From assembly GCA_948099385.1 (NCBI GenBank), contig CANUEZ040000193.1, forward strand, positions 3,112,501 to 3,176,500: a stretch of DNA of 64,000 nt, read 5' to 3'. The notes under the pieces were generated by a model. The model worked only from the letters and a program-made list of their open reading frames with translations, had not been told where the DNA came from and searched no databases. The translations under genes were made by a program, and so were the position numbers. Numbering within the stretch: the stretch's first letter is position 1; each line of letters starts with the position of its first letter. This DNA is from Fasciola hepatica. Its lineage: Eukaryota; Platyhelminthes; Trematoda; Plagiorchiida; Fasciolidae. Of this stretch, positions 39,248-49,800 are shown piece by piece.

Positions 39248-39816
39248 AGACAAACAATTGTTTCAATGATTCATTCTCAAGTCTTTACAAATCATATAGG
39301 AGATGGTTGAGCTGAAGTGGTCAAGGGTCATTCGGATTGGACGTAGTTTGTGGGGGGGATGGGTTGGGGTTAGATCGACGTGTCGATCCGCACGACTAGG
39401 TTGTGACGGTCACATGGTTTGGAGCTGAGTGACTGGGGTGGGGGTGGTCCACTTGCGGCCAGGGTAATTGGAAGGCTTGGACGAACTACTTGTTCTGTGT
39501 ACACAGAGCAGGTGCGAAAAGACGGGTGCTAATCGCCTCTGCGGTGGCCAGTGTGTGTGAGCGGGTGTTTGTGGGGATTCGGGGGCACTCGATAGACGAT
39601 TTTAAATGCTGAATCTGTGCTTATTTGACGACCTGAATCTACCAGATGCTTGAAAATGGCACTCCTTATGGTTCCTGTTCCTCCATGTTGCAGCCATCGT
39701 GGACAGTGTTCCTTAATTCTTTGGGATAGTTGCCTTGCCGTTCGGCCAATGTAGGTTGCATTACATTTGCACCTGAACAAATAGATTACCATTGAGTTGG
39801 CCAGCATTGGAAACAC
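39248..39816 (-). repeat. Inverted-repeat arm A of PLE
   Basis: Left arm of the inverted repeat, complementary to 40750-41319. The 95-codon endonuclease stretch translates identically in the two arms. I saw one substitution (near 39319) and evidence of a single-base length difference in the distal part. The distal half is non-coding and G-rich on this strand, with a 16-bp palindrome at 39373-39388. Confidence 0.9.
39456..39816 (-). pseudogene. PLE GIY-YIG endonuclease domain (arm A)
   Basis: Endonuclease end of the element, open from 39816 to 39529: IYLFRCKCNATYIGRT gives the YIG signature and RIKEH carries the conserved Arg helix. PLE proteins use this domain to cut the target. The frame closes after THTGHRRGD, but shifting by one base near 39551 restores LATAEAIS...FAPALC and, past an in-frame TAG, the terminal LPWP near 39456-39470. 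It is therefore damaged by a frameshift and a stop. Confidence 0.8.
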
Positions 39817-39829
39817 GCTTCGGTGAGGA

Positions 39830-40380
39830 TGGGACTCACTTCCAAGTTCGATAAATTGCGCACATAACGTTCAGGTTGTGTGGGAAAATTTGACTGCTTT
39901 TTAGTTGCCGTTAAGCTGTGCTGAAGCTTCTTCAGTGTTTTTTGACACCTGGTGTCTGTTACCGAGCGCGTATAATCCAAGAATTCTTCACGTTCCCCCT
40001 GAGGTAAGTTATCAACGGCAGCTTGCCGCTGAAACAGATTTCTTTCATATTCTGGTAGTTTGGAACACATTGTGTCGCGTTGGCTCAGTGCATGTCTATG
40101 AAGCGTTTTGGAGTTGGGATAAATTCGGTTACGACGTAAAATTTTCCAGTATTGTTTTGGGAATATATTACTTTCTACACAACTGTCGATGAACTGAATG
40201 AATACATTTGCCTCGGCAAGGCTCGTGGAGAAATTGAGGAACTTATGCAGATCTTTCACCATGCTTCGCTCCTTGTTATGCTTTAGATTCCGGAATATGC
40301 ACATTCTGACATCAGAACAGGTTTTCAGAGAGAAACAGTTGTCGAAAGAAGGATACATAGAAAACAAACATGCGCTGAAC
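39830..40380 (-). pseudogene. PLE N-terminal ORF fragment
   Basis: Minus-strand frame from about 40380 down to 39830, within an open frame that runs 40418-39786. Its Lys/Arg/Gln-rich sequence ends in a VRNLSNLE block, typical of the N-terminal part of PLE proteins just before the RT domain. After TEACFQ the frame passes into arm A in the wrong phase and stops within seven codons, so the RT core has been lost and the endonuclease is out of frame. The first dozen residues of the open frame are only antisense of the plus-strand fragment. Confidence 0.7.
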
Positions 40381-40399
40381 AGTACAGCAACTTTCTGAG

Positions 40400-41110
40400 T
40401 TTTGTACCCGTACGACATAAAAGAAACCTAGTCCAATGCTTAGCCTCGCGAGTAAGAAAGTTATGCTCACAGGAGACCATAGAAGAAGAACTGCATTCAG
40501 TTATAAACACTCAGGGAAAACGGTTACCCTGAGCGCTTTATAGAACAAAAGCTGAGAGATAGACCCAAATGTGCTCCAAGTTATGACGTCCCCAATAATA
40601 AACTATTTATCCGTATGCCATTCAAAAGAGACGCCATATCGGACCTTGTCAACAGACGTTTAACACGTGCGGTGAGTGGGACATTCAACTCAGCTCGTGT
40701 TGCCTGTGTATTCGCAAGCCCTCCGATTATCCGAAATTCTAATAAGGATGTGTTTCCAATGCTGGCCAACTCAATGGTAATCTATTTGTTCAGGTGCAAA
40801 TGTAATGCAACCTACATTGGCCGAACGGCAAGGCAACTATCCCAAAGAATTAAGGAACACTGTCCACGATGGCTGCAACATGGAGGAACAGGAACCATAA
40901 GGAGTGCCATTTTCAAGCATCTGGTAGATTCAGGTCGTCAAATAAGCACAGATTCAGCATTTAAAATCGTCTATCGAGTGCCCCCGAATCCCCACAAACA
41001 CCCGCTCACACACACTGGCCACCGCAGAGGCGATTAGCACCCGTCTTTTCGCACCTGCTCTGTGTACACAGAACAAGTAGTTCGTCCAAGCCTTCCAATT
41101 ACCCTGGCCG
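40400..41110 (+). pseudogene. PLE RT-tail, linker and GIY-YIG endonuclease (plus strand)
   Basis: 5'-truncated C-terminal part of a PLE protein. It starts with FLSFVPVRHKRN and the basic linker QCLASRVRKLC, shifts frame near 40515, then reads NGYPERFIEQ, KLFIRMPFKRDAISD, the VFASPPI stretch and the GIY-YIG domain with ATYIGRT and RIKEH (open frame 40615-41037). After a one-base shift near 41015 the tail ATAEAIS...LPWP is readable to 41110, interrupted by TAG. The RT catalytic blocks are absent upstream. The order of linker and endonuclease matches endonuclease-bearing PLEs. Confidence 0.85.
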
Positions 41111-41319
41111 CAAGTGGACCACCCCCACCCCAGTCACTCAGCTCCAAACCATGTGACCGTCACAACCTAGTCGTGCGGATCGACACGTCGATCTAACCCC
41201 AACCCATCCCCCCCACAAACTACGTCCAATCCGAATGACCCTTGACCATTTCAGCTCAACCATCTCCTATATGATTTGTAAAGACTTGAGAATGAATCAT
41301 TGAAACAATTGTTTGTCTC
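40750..41319 (+). repeat. Inverted-repeat arm B of PLE
   Basis: Right arm of the inverted repeat, matching 39248-39816 in reverse complement. It contains the same 95-residue GIY-YIG segment, the same frameshift and the same C-rich 3' non-coding stretch with palindrome gatcgacacgtcgatc at 41178-41193. Similarity ends at about 41320, where the flanks differ. Confidence 0.9.
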
Positions 41320-42589
41320 TGGAAACCCTTTGTGAATTCTTGGTATACCTTCTACGGAGGACAACCAAGAGAACTTATCTGACGTTTTATATTTCAGAAG
41401 ATAGCTAACAGCGGAGACAGTATAATTCAGGTAGCTTAATCGGATGTCAATGAAATCGGTCATTTCTGTCCATCAGGGGCAGACCAACTGGGGGTTTGTT
41501 GTAACATCAGATTTGCAGTTGTGGTTGACGGCATCGCGTGAGAAAAATTTGTTGAGACTGATTTGAACATGGAACAGAAAGCTGCTTACGGGACTTTAGG
41601 ATACAGACGATGATAGGCGATTACATAACGAACAAACGGGCTGAGTTATCATTAGTGTCTGTGAAAATAATCGAGTGGGATTCTAGCTGGACTGGAAGAG
41701 ATCTCCGTCGTTATGTTGTGGGTGATTGTGGAAATCCTAGACACCTCGTCTTCCAACTAGAAATTTTACATCTGCACTGTTCATCTTTTTGGATAACTAT
41801 ACTATGTTACAGTAGTTTACTAACCCCACAAATACGCATATTTAATATCAGCTCCCAATGAAGGGTTCGAAATGTTCTTTTTTTCCGTTGTTAAAAAGCA
41901 ACGCGAAAGGTTTTTGTTAATAACCGTATTTTACGTTTGTTATTTATTACTAAACAACTGCACCTGAAAACGGGGAAAAAATTGTGGAATTTCCATTGTA
42001 TTCAAACTCAAAAAAGTAAATTATCATTTTCGATGTGTGTCGCATGGCATTATATCTGGATGAAAGGACAAAATTTCGCCGGAAACACTCGATTGACATC
42101 TCGGTTGTTGTCGCTCATCAGATATGTATACCTCGTACACTTTTGACCTGTCATCCCTGTGTTTGAGAACTCCACCGTTGGTTTACAGCTGCAGCCTCAG
42201 TTGAATCGAATGGAGTGTACATTCAGGTACAACGCCAAACTACTCACATGGAGAATCCTTACTTGTGTTCTCGTTCCGATGGTCAGCCTTGTTAACCGAA
42301 AAACTACCTCTGGAAGAGTCACCTTGTGGTCCTAAACCAAGAATACATCTGTAAATTATCACGGCTTGAGAATAAATTTTATGAAAAAACTTGTAACACG
42401 AAGAAATTTTTTTTCGATATATCACTCCAGGCATTGACATATATAGTACTGGGTAAAAGAGGGTATATGTGCAGCTAAAGATAGCAGAGAATGAGTAAAT
42501 GTGCAACAAATCCGGTAACTCGACAACATGCTTCAACTTGATGAATCTTGTTCGTTGTGTGAACGACAATAAGTGTGAAATGTTTAACC

Positions 42590-42645
42590 AAATGGCGTGA
42601 AAAGGCAGGTGTGAAAAACAAAGGTGTGAAAAAATAGGTGTGGGT
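42590..42645 (+). repeat. Short imperfect tandem repeat, aggtgtgaaaa type
   Basis: Three copies of AGGTGTG separated by A-rich spacers (from 42607, 42622 and 42636), preceded by a related ggcgtgaaaagg. It lies just beyond the 3' end of the minus-strand PLE fragment, so it may be part of that element's 3' tail. Confidence 0.5.
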
Positions 42646-42687
42646 CTGGGGAGAATTCGTACAATGGAACCATAAGAGAATCACTTG

Positions 42688-42980
42688 TTACGGCCACGGC
42701 AACAAAAACTGTTGCACGAGGTCACGTTGCTTACGCAAATCCGGCTTCAATAGTCGAATTGCTATGGCTTCTGACGTCATCAGCAACCGCCTGCGTAATC
42801 CTTTCGCGTGAACCCTGGGAGTTGTCAGGACTGGTCTAAAAGCTGTCACCGTGTCGATTTGGTGTCCGCTATCCACCAGATGTTGTAGGATTGCGCTATT
42901 GATAGTCCGGACTGTACCCTTGCATAAAGAAGCCGAAACGTGTTCTGATATCCTCTTCGACGAGCGTCTCGTCGTATTTT
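42688..42980 (-). pseudogene. Second PLE endonuclease C-terminal fragment
   Basis: Minus-strand frame reading TTRRSSKRISEHVSASL, INSAILQHLVDSGHQID, then EAIAIRLLKPDL and the terminal LPWP before a stop at 42688. It aligns with the PLE endonuclease ends at 39.5 and 41.0 kb (HLVDSGRQIS, AEAIS...LPWP) but is clearly diverged, so it is a different, older insertion. The YIG motif region upstream is degraded (YIGNIFY near 42990). It includes the intact C-terminus that is frameshifted in the inverted composite. Confidence 0.72.
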
Positions 42981-43734
42981 TAATAAAATATATTTCCTAT
43001 CTCCGTTTTTCCACTAACAGTCAAAACCTGTGTACACACCATGCCTGAAATTTCGTTGAAAACCTCAGAGATAATTAGTCCGCATCCAAAAGTGTCTCTG
43101 GACTTACAGGTATTGTCGAGATTCCTTGGACACAAGGGTCTTCGAAATAATCTAAAATACAAGGTTGTAAAATTGCACAAAGTTCTAGGTTACTTGAGAA
43201 ACTTACTATTATTATTCTTTTACACACGAGAAATAAATTAATTATCTTATTCAACTCGTGGTTTGTAGCGGGGAATTGTGAAATATATATCTTTGAATTC
43301 TTCAGTAGCCTTGCTACCTATGAATAGGTCTCTGCGCCTCTATAAGATGTACAGTCTCATGTGGAACACCATCTGATGCGTCTTTCTACAGTACAACAGT
43401 TTTACCTAAATAATTTCGCCCTGGAAAACATAATTTGAGCACGATGAATTGTATGTTCTCCAGGGTGTCCCGAATAAAGCATCATCAGCAAGATTGATTG
43501 TGATATTTTGCAGCCCGTATCAACCGGAGCGGTGAGTTTTCCTGTCTCAAATAACTAAAATGTGTTTCTTTGGAGATTTTTTATGTGACGGATGTATTCG
43601 TAAGCACCCCACTTCACACCACAGTTTGTGAACAGTACCTCTAGGGTAAGGCATTCTACGATGCAGTTCGGATATCTTCGGTGTTCGAACTTTTAGACAC
43701 CTTTACCTTTCTTACAATCTCGGCTTTCGATCAG

Positions 43735-44007
43735 CTGAAGGGTAATGCAAATAGTTTTTCTCCAACTTTGTTTACGAAGGTGAATGGTGTAAGGGAACGC
43801 GCCCAGCACGCTAGTAATAGACTGCGTGGTTCAGTGAAGCAGAAAGCACGTGATCAGCTGACCAGAATAGCTGACAAGATTAGAGTCAGTGAGGCGATCA
43901 AAGGATCATTCAGTGGTTACGATTCGACCAGAGCCGAACTAACCAATCCGGACGCAGCCAGAAAAACCAGCCAGATGAGCCGTTTAGGTCTATCATTAGG
44001 CCAATAA
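43735..44007 (+). CDS. Candidate C-terminal coding exon, unidentified protein
   Basis: A frame of 90 codons that looks genuinely coding: rich in Arg, Lys, Ala, Gln and Ser with an amphipathic helical stretch (VRERAQHASNRLRGSVKQK, then RIADKIRV) and ending SRLGLSLGQ before TAA at 44005. A pyrimidine-rich tract ending in tcgatcag gives a plausible acceptor just before 43735, leaving the frame in phase 0. The preceding codons (from 43681) look like intron. I do not recognise the protein and found no partner exon upstream. The interpretation as a terminal exon is inferred. Confidence 0.4.
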   Translation: MKGNANSFSPTLFTKVNGVRERAQHASNRLRGSVKQKARDQLTRIADKIRVSEAIKGSFSGYDSTRAELTNPDAARKTSQMSRLGLSLGQ

Positions 44008-44436
44008 GCTTTTAAGCATGGTTTTGGTTATGAAGAATGCATATCTTTTATAAACAACGTATTCTGTACCAATAGAAGGAAAATGATTTTGAGGCAGAAC
44101 CGAGTTCTCACTAGAGTTATTGGGACAGTACGAAAGAAATGGGAATTTTTCATCAAATCTTCTTCCGGAATAAATACTTAGGGGTCTCTGACAAGTTTGT
44201 CCTGATATATCTAACATCTTTACATAAGTCGGATGTCTCCATGTTTGCACAACACTTATCATGTTGTGTCACCTAGTTTTACATGAGTAAGTTGAAAAAA
44301 ACAATGTTATTCAGAGATAATATACTATATATTTATCGCAAGAGCACGTGCTTGATAGGCTCACCCAATTTCATTCTTCTCTTCTCTAATAAGATAGCGG
44401 GATTTTCCGGTTCTTTTAAATATTTCTTGGATGCAG

Positions 44437-44492
44437 CGACAAACAAAATGGATACATTTGACCGGCCACCCTCGTACGACCTAGAGCTTTAG
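44437..44492 (+). CDS. Candidate terminal exon ending in a PPxY motif
   Basis: A strong acceptor (ttcttttaaatatttcttgg then atgcag, ending 44436) precedes a short frame reading MDTFDRPPSYDLEL to TAG at 44490-44492. PPSY fits the PPxY consensus bound by WW domains such as those of Nedd4-type ubiquitin ligases. A polyadenylation signal lies 80 bp downstream. It could be the end of a membrane or adaptor protein, or chance. Its relation to the exon-like frame at 43735 (alternative ends or separate genes) is unclear. The internal ATG has a fair start context, but the frame stops too soon for a protein. Confidence 0.35.
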
Positions 44493-44572
44493 GTTAGGCA
44501 TTCCAAATAATTCAAACGTTTTCCTATGATATGTCTGCCATTCACCGTGATTCACCTGTTGAACTGTTAGGC

Positions 44573-44578
44573 AATAAA
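44573..44578 (+). terminator. Candidate polyadenylation signal AATAAA
   Basis: AATAAA followed within 15 bp by a pyrimidine-rich stretch (gctctctcccc), 80 bp after the candidate stop codon at 44492. The hexamer is common by chance in AT-rich DNA; its position is what makes it interesting. Confidence 0.35.
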
Positions 44579-45754
44579 GCTCTCTCCCCAAACTATCTAT
44601 ATATTTTTATTGTCTATCAGACAGAAACACAGTAGACAATTCATAGAAAAGAAACGTTTCCGGTAGAATCAACATTGGTTTTTTGATGACTAAATCACCC
44701 ATGGTGAATGTTTCCTTTATCTGTTAAGCTATATGCTACGTTTAACGTCTAATTTCGAACTTCTGAACCTCAGACTGATTTGACACGGTGATCAAGGTCA
44801 AACATTTTCGACGGTCAGCAGATCGCAGCAGAACCAGCGTGACTGAAATGAAGTTCTATGGAATCCTATAATTCAGCACTGTGTTGTGGTAAACAGTTAA
44901 AGTTTAGGAGAAGGAGTTAATTACCAAGAAAAACAAATCTGTCTGGTGAATGTCGACAGCAACTCCTTGTTCCCAGTTCTATGAACTTCGTTTTTGATTG
45001 GAAGTCGAATTCCTCTTATTTATTAGTTTACATAGAGGCAAAAATCTACAACCAGTTTGACATGGAGTACGTGTATTTGCAGATCATCCGTCAAAAGGAA
45101 GAATGCCGACTGTTTGCACTCCGGAAAGATTTCCGTGTCAAAAATACGCTTGTTAGGTGTTTCAGCTTTGCCCTAAAGTGTGGGGCGGTAGATGTTTATC
45201 ACATCTTGATCAAAGCAATAGGTTTTTATCAGCTTCCGAGATTTTGGAGATAGTTTGTGCTAACGCCCATTCTCTCTGTCTCGGTCATCTGAGCATTCAA
45301 AATTAGGAAGTCACTGAAAACCATCATGGATCCCTCCAGGTTTTCTCGATATTTTCTGTAGTTTAGGAGTCTTGCTCCGTAGTTTGAGGGCCATCTATAA
45401 TGATTCACTCTTTGCATGTACGAATGTGGCACTTCTGTATTCGTCATCCCATTAGGTCTTAAGTTGCTGTCATGTTGGTGTTGACCTGAAAACATTAGTC
45501 GTACATCTCGATGGGACTCCCACGCGCGAAAATACCATCTGGTCTAAAGTGAGTCAAAATATCCTATACCCACTGTTTACACAAAGCTGGCGGTGGTCGG
45601 TACAAATGATCATGAGGATGATAAGATCTACGATGCCGTTTTCGCTGACTAGTAACATACGAACACCAAAATTTTGTTCTAAACTTATGCATATTTTAAT
45701 TATATATAATGGAAAAACCGCTTACTTTGTTAGCATCCAAAAGTTCAACGGCTT

Positions 45755-45822
45755 AAAACCGGACTCAAACCACGGATAGATACACGTTCATCTAAACGGT
45801 CGAGGTAAGGCCAACGGGTTGA
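45755..45822 (-). repeat. tRNA-like SINE fragment, - strand
   Basis: The minus strand has GGTTTGAGTCC (45760-45770), one base from the box-B consensus, with a plausible tRNA-length sequence before it. Other arms are weak. Confidence 0.3.
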
Positions 45823-46737
45823 AATTACATATATGAATAGCAACTGATACGCAACCCAGTTCGATTACCGCTCGCAGTGTTGAACTATTTGACGGGTGGA
45901 TTTTTCAATTTCTACGAACCGGTCTTCTCCTCCCGATAGATATATTCTATGAATATTATCCAACCGATTTATCATGAACAAATACAAGCCTGTTTGATAT
46001 TTTCCTTTCTAATCGAGCTTTATCAGACCATGTTTGCGTATTTGAATTCCCCTTTACCTGTGCTAAATTAAAGGTGGCAACAATCAGTGAATGCAGCAGT
46101 ATACAGTTGAATGAATACTGATCTTTTGAAATAACAAGGTAAAAAAGCCATCAGTACTGACTGGAGTTTTTGGAAACAAATGTATTAAGTCATTCTGGTA
46201 CATTCTGGAACAACTATTTGAATAGATGTGGACAGATTTTGTTCCAAAAACAGTTTATTTTACACGTCAGCTGAGTTTAATTCACACGGGTGGTGGAAAA
46301 TCGTTGTCTTTCTTTTCCAAGTTCGCTTAATGGGTTCCTTTATTGGGGACCAAGCCTTACCTGTCAACCATAAATGAGGCAGATCATACGAGGATAACAA
46401 AAACACATGAACCCTTTTGAAGTTTGACAAGTAATCTTGCCATTTTCGTTGATACTGAAAACGATCAGGTAGAACTAAATTATTTATTTTATCTGGAAAA
46501 CATAGGACAAATGATTAAATCAAGGTTATCATCCAGTCTATTCATTGTACACGACGCAAAATGCCCGAACTGCTGAAGTCAGAAAGTCGCAAAGAAAAAG
46601 GCTGAATACAACTGATGTTCAGCTAAACTCGGTCAACACTACAGTGTAAACAACGGGTCGATTTTGTGCACAGCCAGTTACCGAGAGACACAAAGATCAC
46701 CTGTGTTTATTTAAAATGAACTGTTGGAAATCAGCCT

Positions 46738-46808
46738 CTGGATTGCTCTGTGGCAATGCATGCGCATAAGAATCATGTCGGGCAGCTTCGACTCCCAGTT
46801 GGATCCGG
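46738..46808 (+). repeat. tRNA-like SINE fragment
   Basis: Has GCTTCGACTCC (46784-46795 region), one base from box B, and a D-arm-like TGCTCTGTGGCAATGC about 40 bp upstream. The GCATAAGAATCATG stretch is reminiscent of a tRNA-Met or tRNA-Ile anticodon arm, but pairing is poor. Confidence 0.35.
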
Positions 46809-49800
46809 GCTGTGGATGTGTACTATCAGTTATACCCAAAGAGAATCAAACAGCTGCTAGTTGTTTGCATGGATTCAGTGGTGACTTTAACTCTGATATT
46901 TAAAATGTTTCATTTTATGCAGTAGAAATAGTTGGAAATATAGAAACCATTTTCAATTTTTAAATCTGCTTGCACTCTGACTCATTAGTTGGCTATCAAA
47001 TTCGTATTTGTATTTTTAATCTTCCCCTGATGGCATGTTTGTCTTTTTTTACCTGAAAAGAAAAGTTGGCTAAATTACGGAGCTATTCCATATAGCCTTT
47101 TACGTGATAAAATAAAGACTGACAGTTTTGTTATCACCTGAAAAATGGAAATGATCTCCAACTTTTTCATGCACAAATTGAATGAAATGTTCGGAAATGG
47201 AGGCAGAAATACTAACTGTCACTTACCCTAATCTGATGACACACGGTGCACAGTTTTACTACAAAGGAAACAAGCACAATAGTCTGCCACTCACGATAAT
47301 CAAAGTGGATTCCCAACTCTTCTGATCTACAGAATCGTGCTTCATTTACCAGGGTTCGTTTGTTGCTCATCTCATGACCAGAGTTGTTGTGTAGGAGAAA
47401 AGTTACCACATCAAAACGGCTTTTTGTATTGTATTCTGGACAAGGTCCGCCGTTTCGTAATTATTTGATGTGTCATTGAGAAATGTATACCAGCACTACG
47501 CTTCGGACTACCACAACATAGTAAAGATACGCTTCAGGATGAACCACAAGCAGTGATCTAAATGTCCATCCCTTGATTTGGTTCAAATCTACAAATGGCC
47601 ATTTAAACATCACACAGAAGTTTACTCTGTTTGCTCACAACACGGCTTATTTCGGTGAACTAACAATGTATCGGCGGTGGTCAGAATGGTATCTATGTGG
47701 ACTTTGGAAACTAACAACCCGGCTTCGACTTTCACCTTTCCCGGTCACTTCCCCGTTGAGCAGCATTTTATAGGCCGCGATGGCCTTCTTGAAATTTTGT
47801 ACTCTATCTTATAACAAATAGAGGCAACGTAAAAGTCCATTCTGAGAAGAGTTAGGCTGCGTCAAAATGTCAGAAGTTCGAAATTCAAGGGTGTAGTCGA
47901 GCGTGTGAATGAATGACTTTCACTAGAGTCCTTTGTTCTCCTCTGATATCAAATCAAAGTACCAGCTTCTGTTGTGTCGTGTTAATTGATCATCGTTTGT
48001 CAAGCTAATATCATATCTTGAAGAATATCGATCACCTTTGATAATCACTTTCTAATTTGTTAGCGAACTTCTTTTTTCAGATACCCATGGGATTATTATT
48101 CCGTTGCATCCTTTGGACTGTCATTGGTCCAGGCGAGTGAATGTTTACGACATTGATTATCTTGTCGTATTTTTATTATTTGCTTGGGTTTATCATTCGC
48201 TTAAACAACAGTCAGTCTGTAGATAAGATAAATAATAATGCGTTTATGATGGGTGCTTGAGTCTGATCAATGTTTAGGGAAAAACCGAGGTTTTTCGAAA
48301 GTTTTACATTATTCCTGGAAAACCATCAATATAATGTACCATGAAAAAACCCAGGAACAGATTTGCATGACCCGACTGAAGCTATCGACAAAATTTACAA
48401 GAAGAAACAGTTTGTTTTTGCGTAAGAGTTACAGTATGATTGATGTTGAACTTGATAAATTCCGTTTGGTCAAAAATTGAGAAGAAATACGTCCCAAATT
48501 GGTTCGACCTAAAATTTTCAAAAAATGTAAGTTACATAAACAAGAAATTCCTACAAAAGTAAAACTTGAACAACCACAATGATCAGAAACGCTAAATAAA
48601 CTAAGCTGACTTAAGTAACTGCCCAAAACCTATGCAATGGGCCAGTATGGCAAGAAGTCAAATTTTCCGATGTGTAACACAGTTTTATTTACTTTCCTCA
48701 AACGCTTGCATGGGGCAATCTTAAATTTACACAAATTGTGTTGGCTGCTAGAGCGATCGTACACGAAGCTTTGACGTCATACACTAAATAAATTGATGTG
48801 TCCGTATCAAGTAAATACATTGCATCCGAACTTTTGCGCTCCACGTAGAGGGTTTCGTAATACGATTGGAGTAGTTTCTCCGTGCTAACAGCTCTCAATT
48901 ATATTGTGTAGAAAAGGCTTGAAAAAATTAATAGGGTTAACTTTTTGTCTGGTTATCTTCGAATGGTGCGCTTTTGATTGTCCTGAATTTCGGTCAGGAT
49001 CGCCTCTGGATGTATTTTGCCTCGTGACTTTTATCAGTCACTTGGGGATGAATATGTGCTAAAATCCACTGTGAGCGTCGCCCATTTGTTCTCCCGATGC
49101 ATGTATCTTTGCGGCTTCACGTGAAACGGATTTCAACGGCTGACTAGGGTCATGGTCGCCGAGGCCAATCCCTCACTTGGTCTCGATTTAAAAGTTCCAC
49201 CAAAGAAATTAGACTTATTGAAAACCTAGGTTCAGATTGGAAATCTGTAGGACCAGCTAGAGGACATTTAACCTAATGCATTTGACAGTGAGAGATGTGT
49301 CGTGTCCTAGTTTATGACAATTATTCGTTTGTACGCAACCAAAGCATTCGACCATCTGATTGTTGATGTGATGACTATGCATGCACCATCGTCACGGACT
49401 TCCATGTATCGTCTCACAAAATGACCTATGAGATCATCTTTGGGATAAGTATCTGTTCAGATTTATGTCCAAACATGGTGTTTCGGGGAAATTGGCCAAC
49501 GTTTCCCAATCGTAAAATAACTCGGAATGTAAAATAGTCCTCTTGAGATCATTGTATTTGTGTACTTGCTGCTGCTTTGCATCACCAAACGTGGATTCAA
49601 TTCGGATTTAAAATACATCCCCGTAATTAGTTCATATCATATATGTCAAACTTGTTTTAGAATATCTGTACTGGCTTCGATTCTAAAACGATCTTAATTA
49701 CAGTCACCCACGGAAAACGTTTTGTTGAATTCCGAATGGTTGCATGTAGTAGTCCTTACTTGAGTTAATTTGTATGTTTAAATGGTACGGTATTTTTGAG

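Larger units (their letters stand above)
39247..41320. mobile_element. Penelope-like element composite with long inverted arms
   Basis: Two near-identical arms of about 570 bp lie in opposite orientation (39247-39816 and 40750-41319). Each encodes the GIY-YIG endonuclease end of a Penelope-like element (PLE) plus its 3' non-coding part. Between them lie an N-terminal PLE fragment on the minus strand and an RT-to-endonuclease linker on the plus strand, meeting head to head near 40340-40400. The YIGRT...RIKEH signature, the RFIEQ...PFKRDAIS linker and the VRNLSNLE N-terminal block together identify a PLE. No RT core (fingers or palm) is present on either strand, so the element cannot be autonomous. 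PLE copies in other animals often form partial tandem or inverted arrangements. Confidence 0.85.

Noticed and set aside
39905..40398. Plus-strand frames of 95 and 66 codons inside the PLE composite
   Set aside because: They are antisense to the minus-strand PLE N-terminal fragment.
41251..41463. 70-codon minus-strand frame (IRLSYLNYTVSAVSYLLKY) at the edge of PLE arm B
   Set aside because: It looks somewhat protein-like, but the frame runs into the non-coding PLE arm and no family or splice site supports it.
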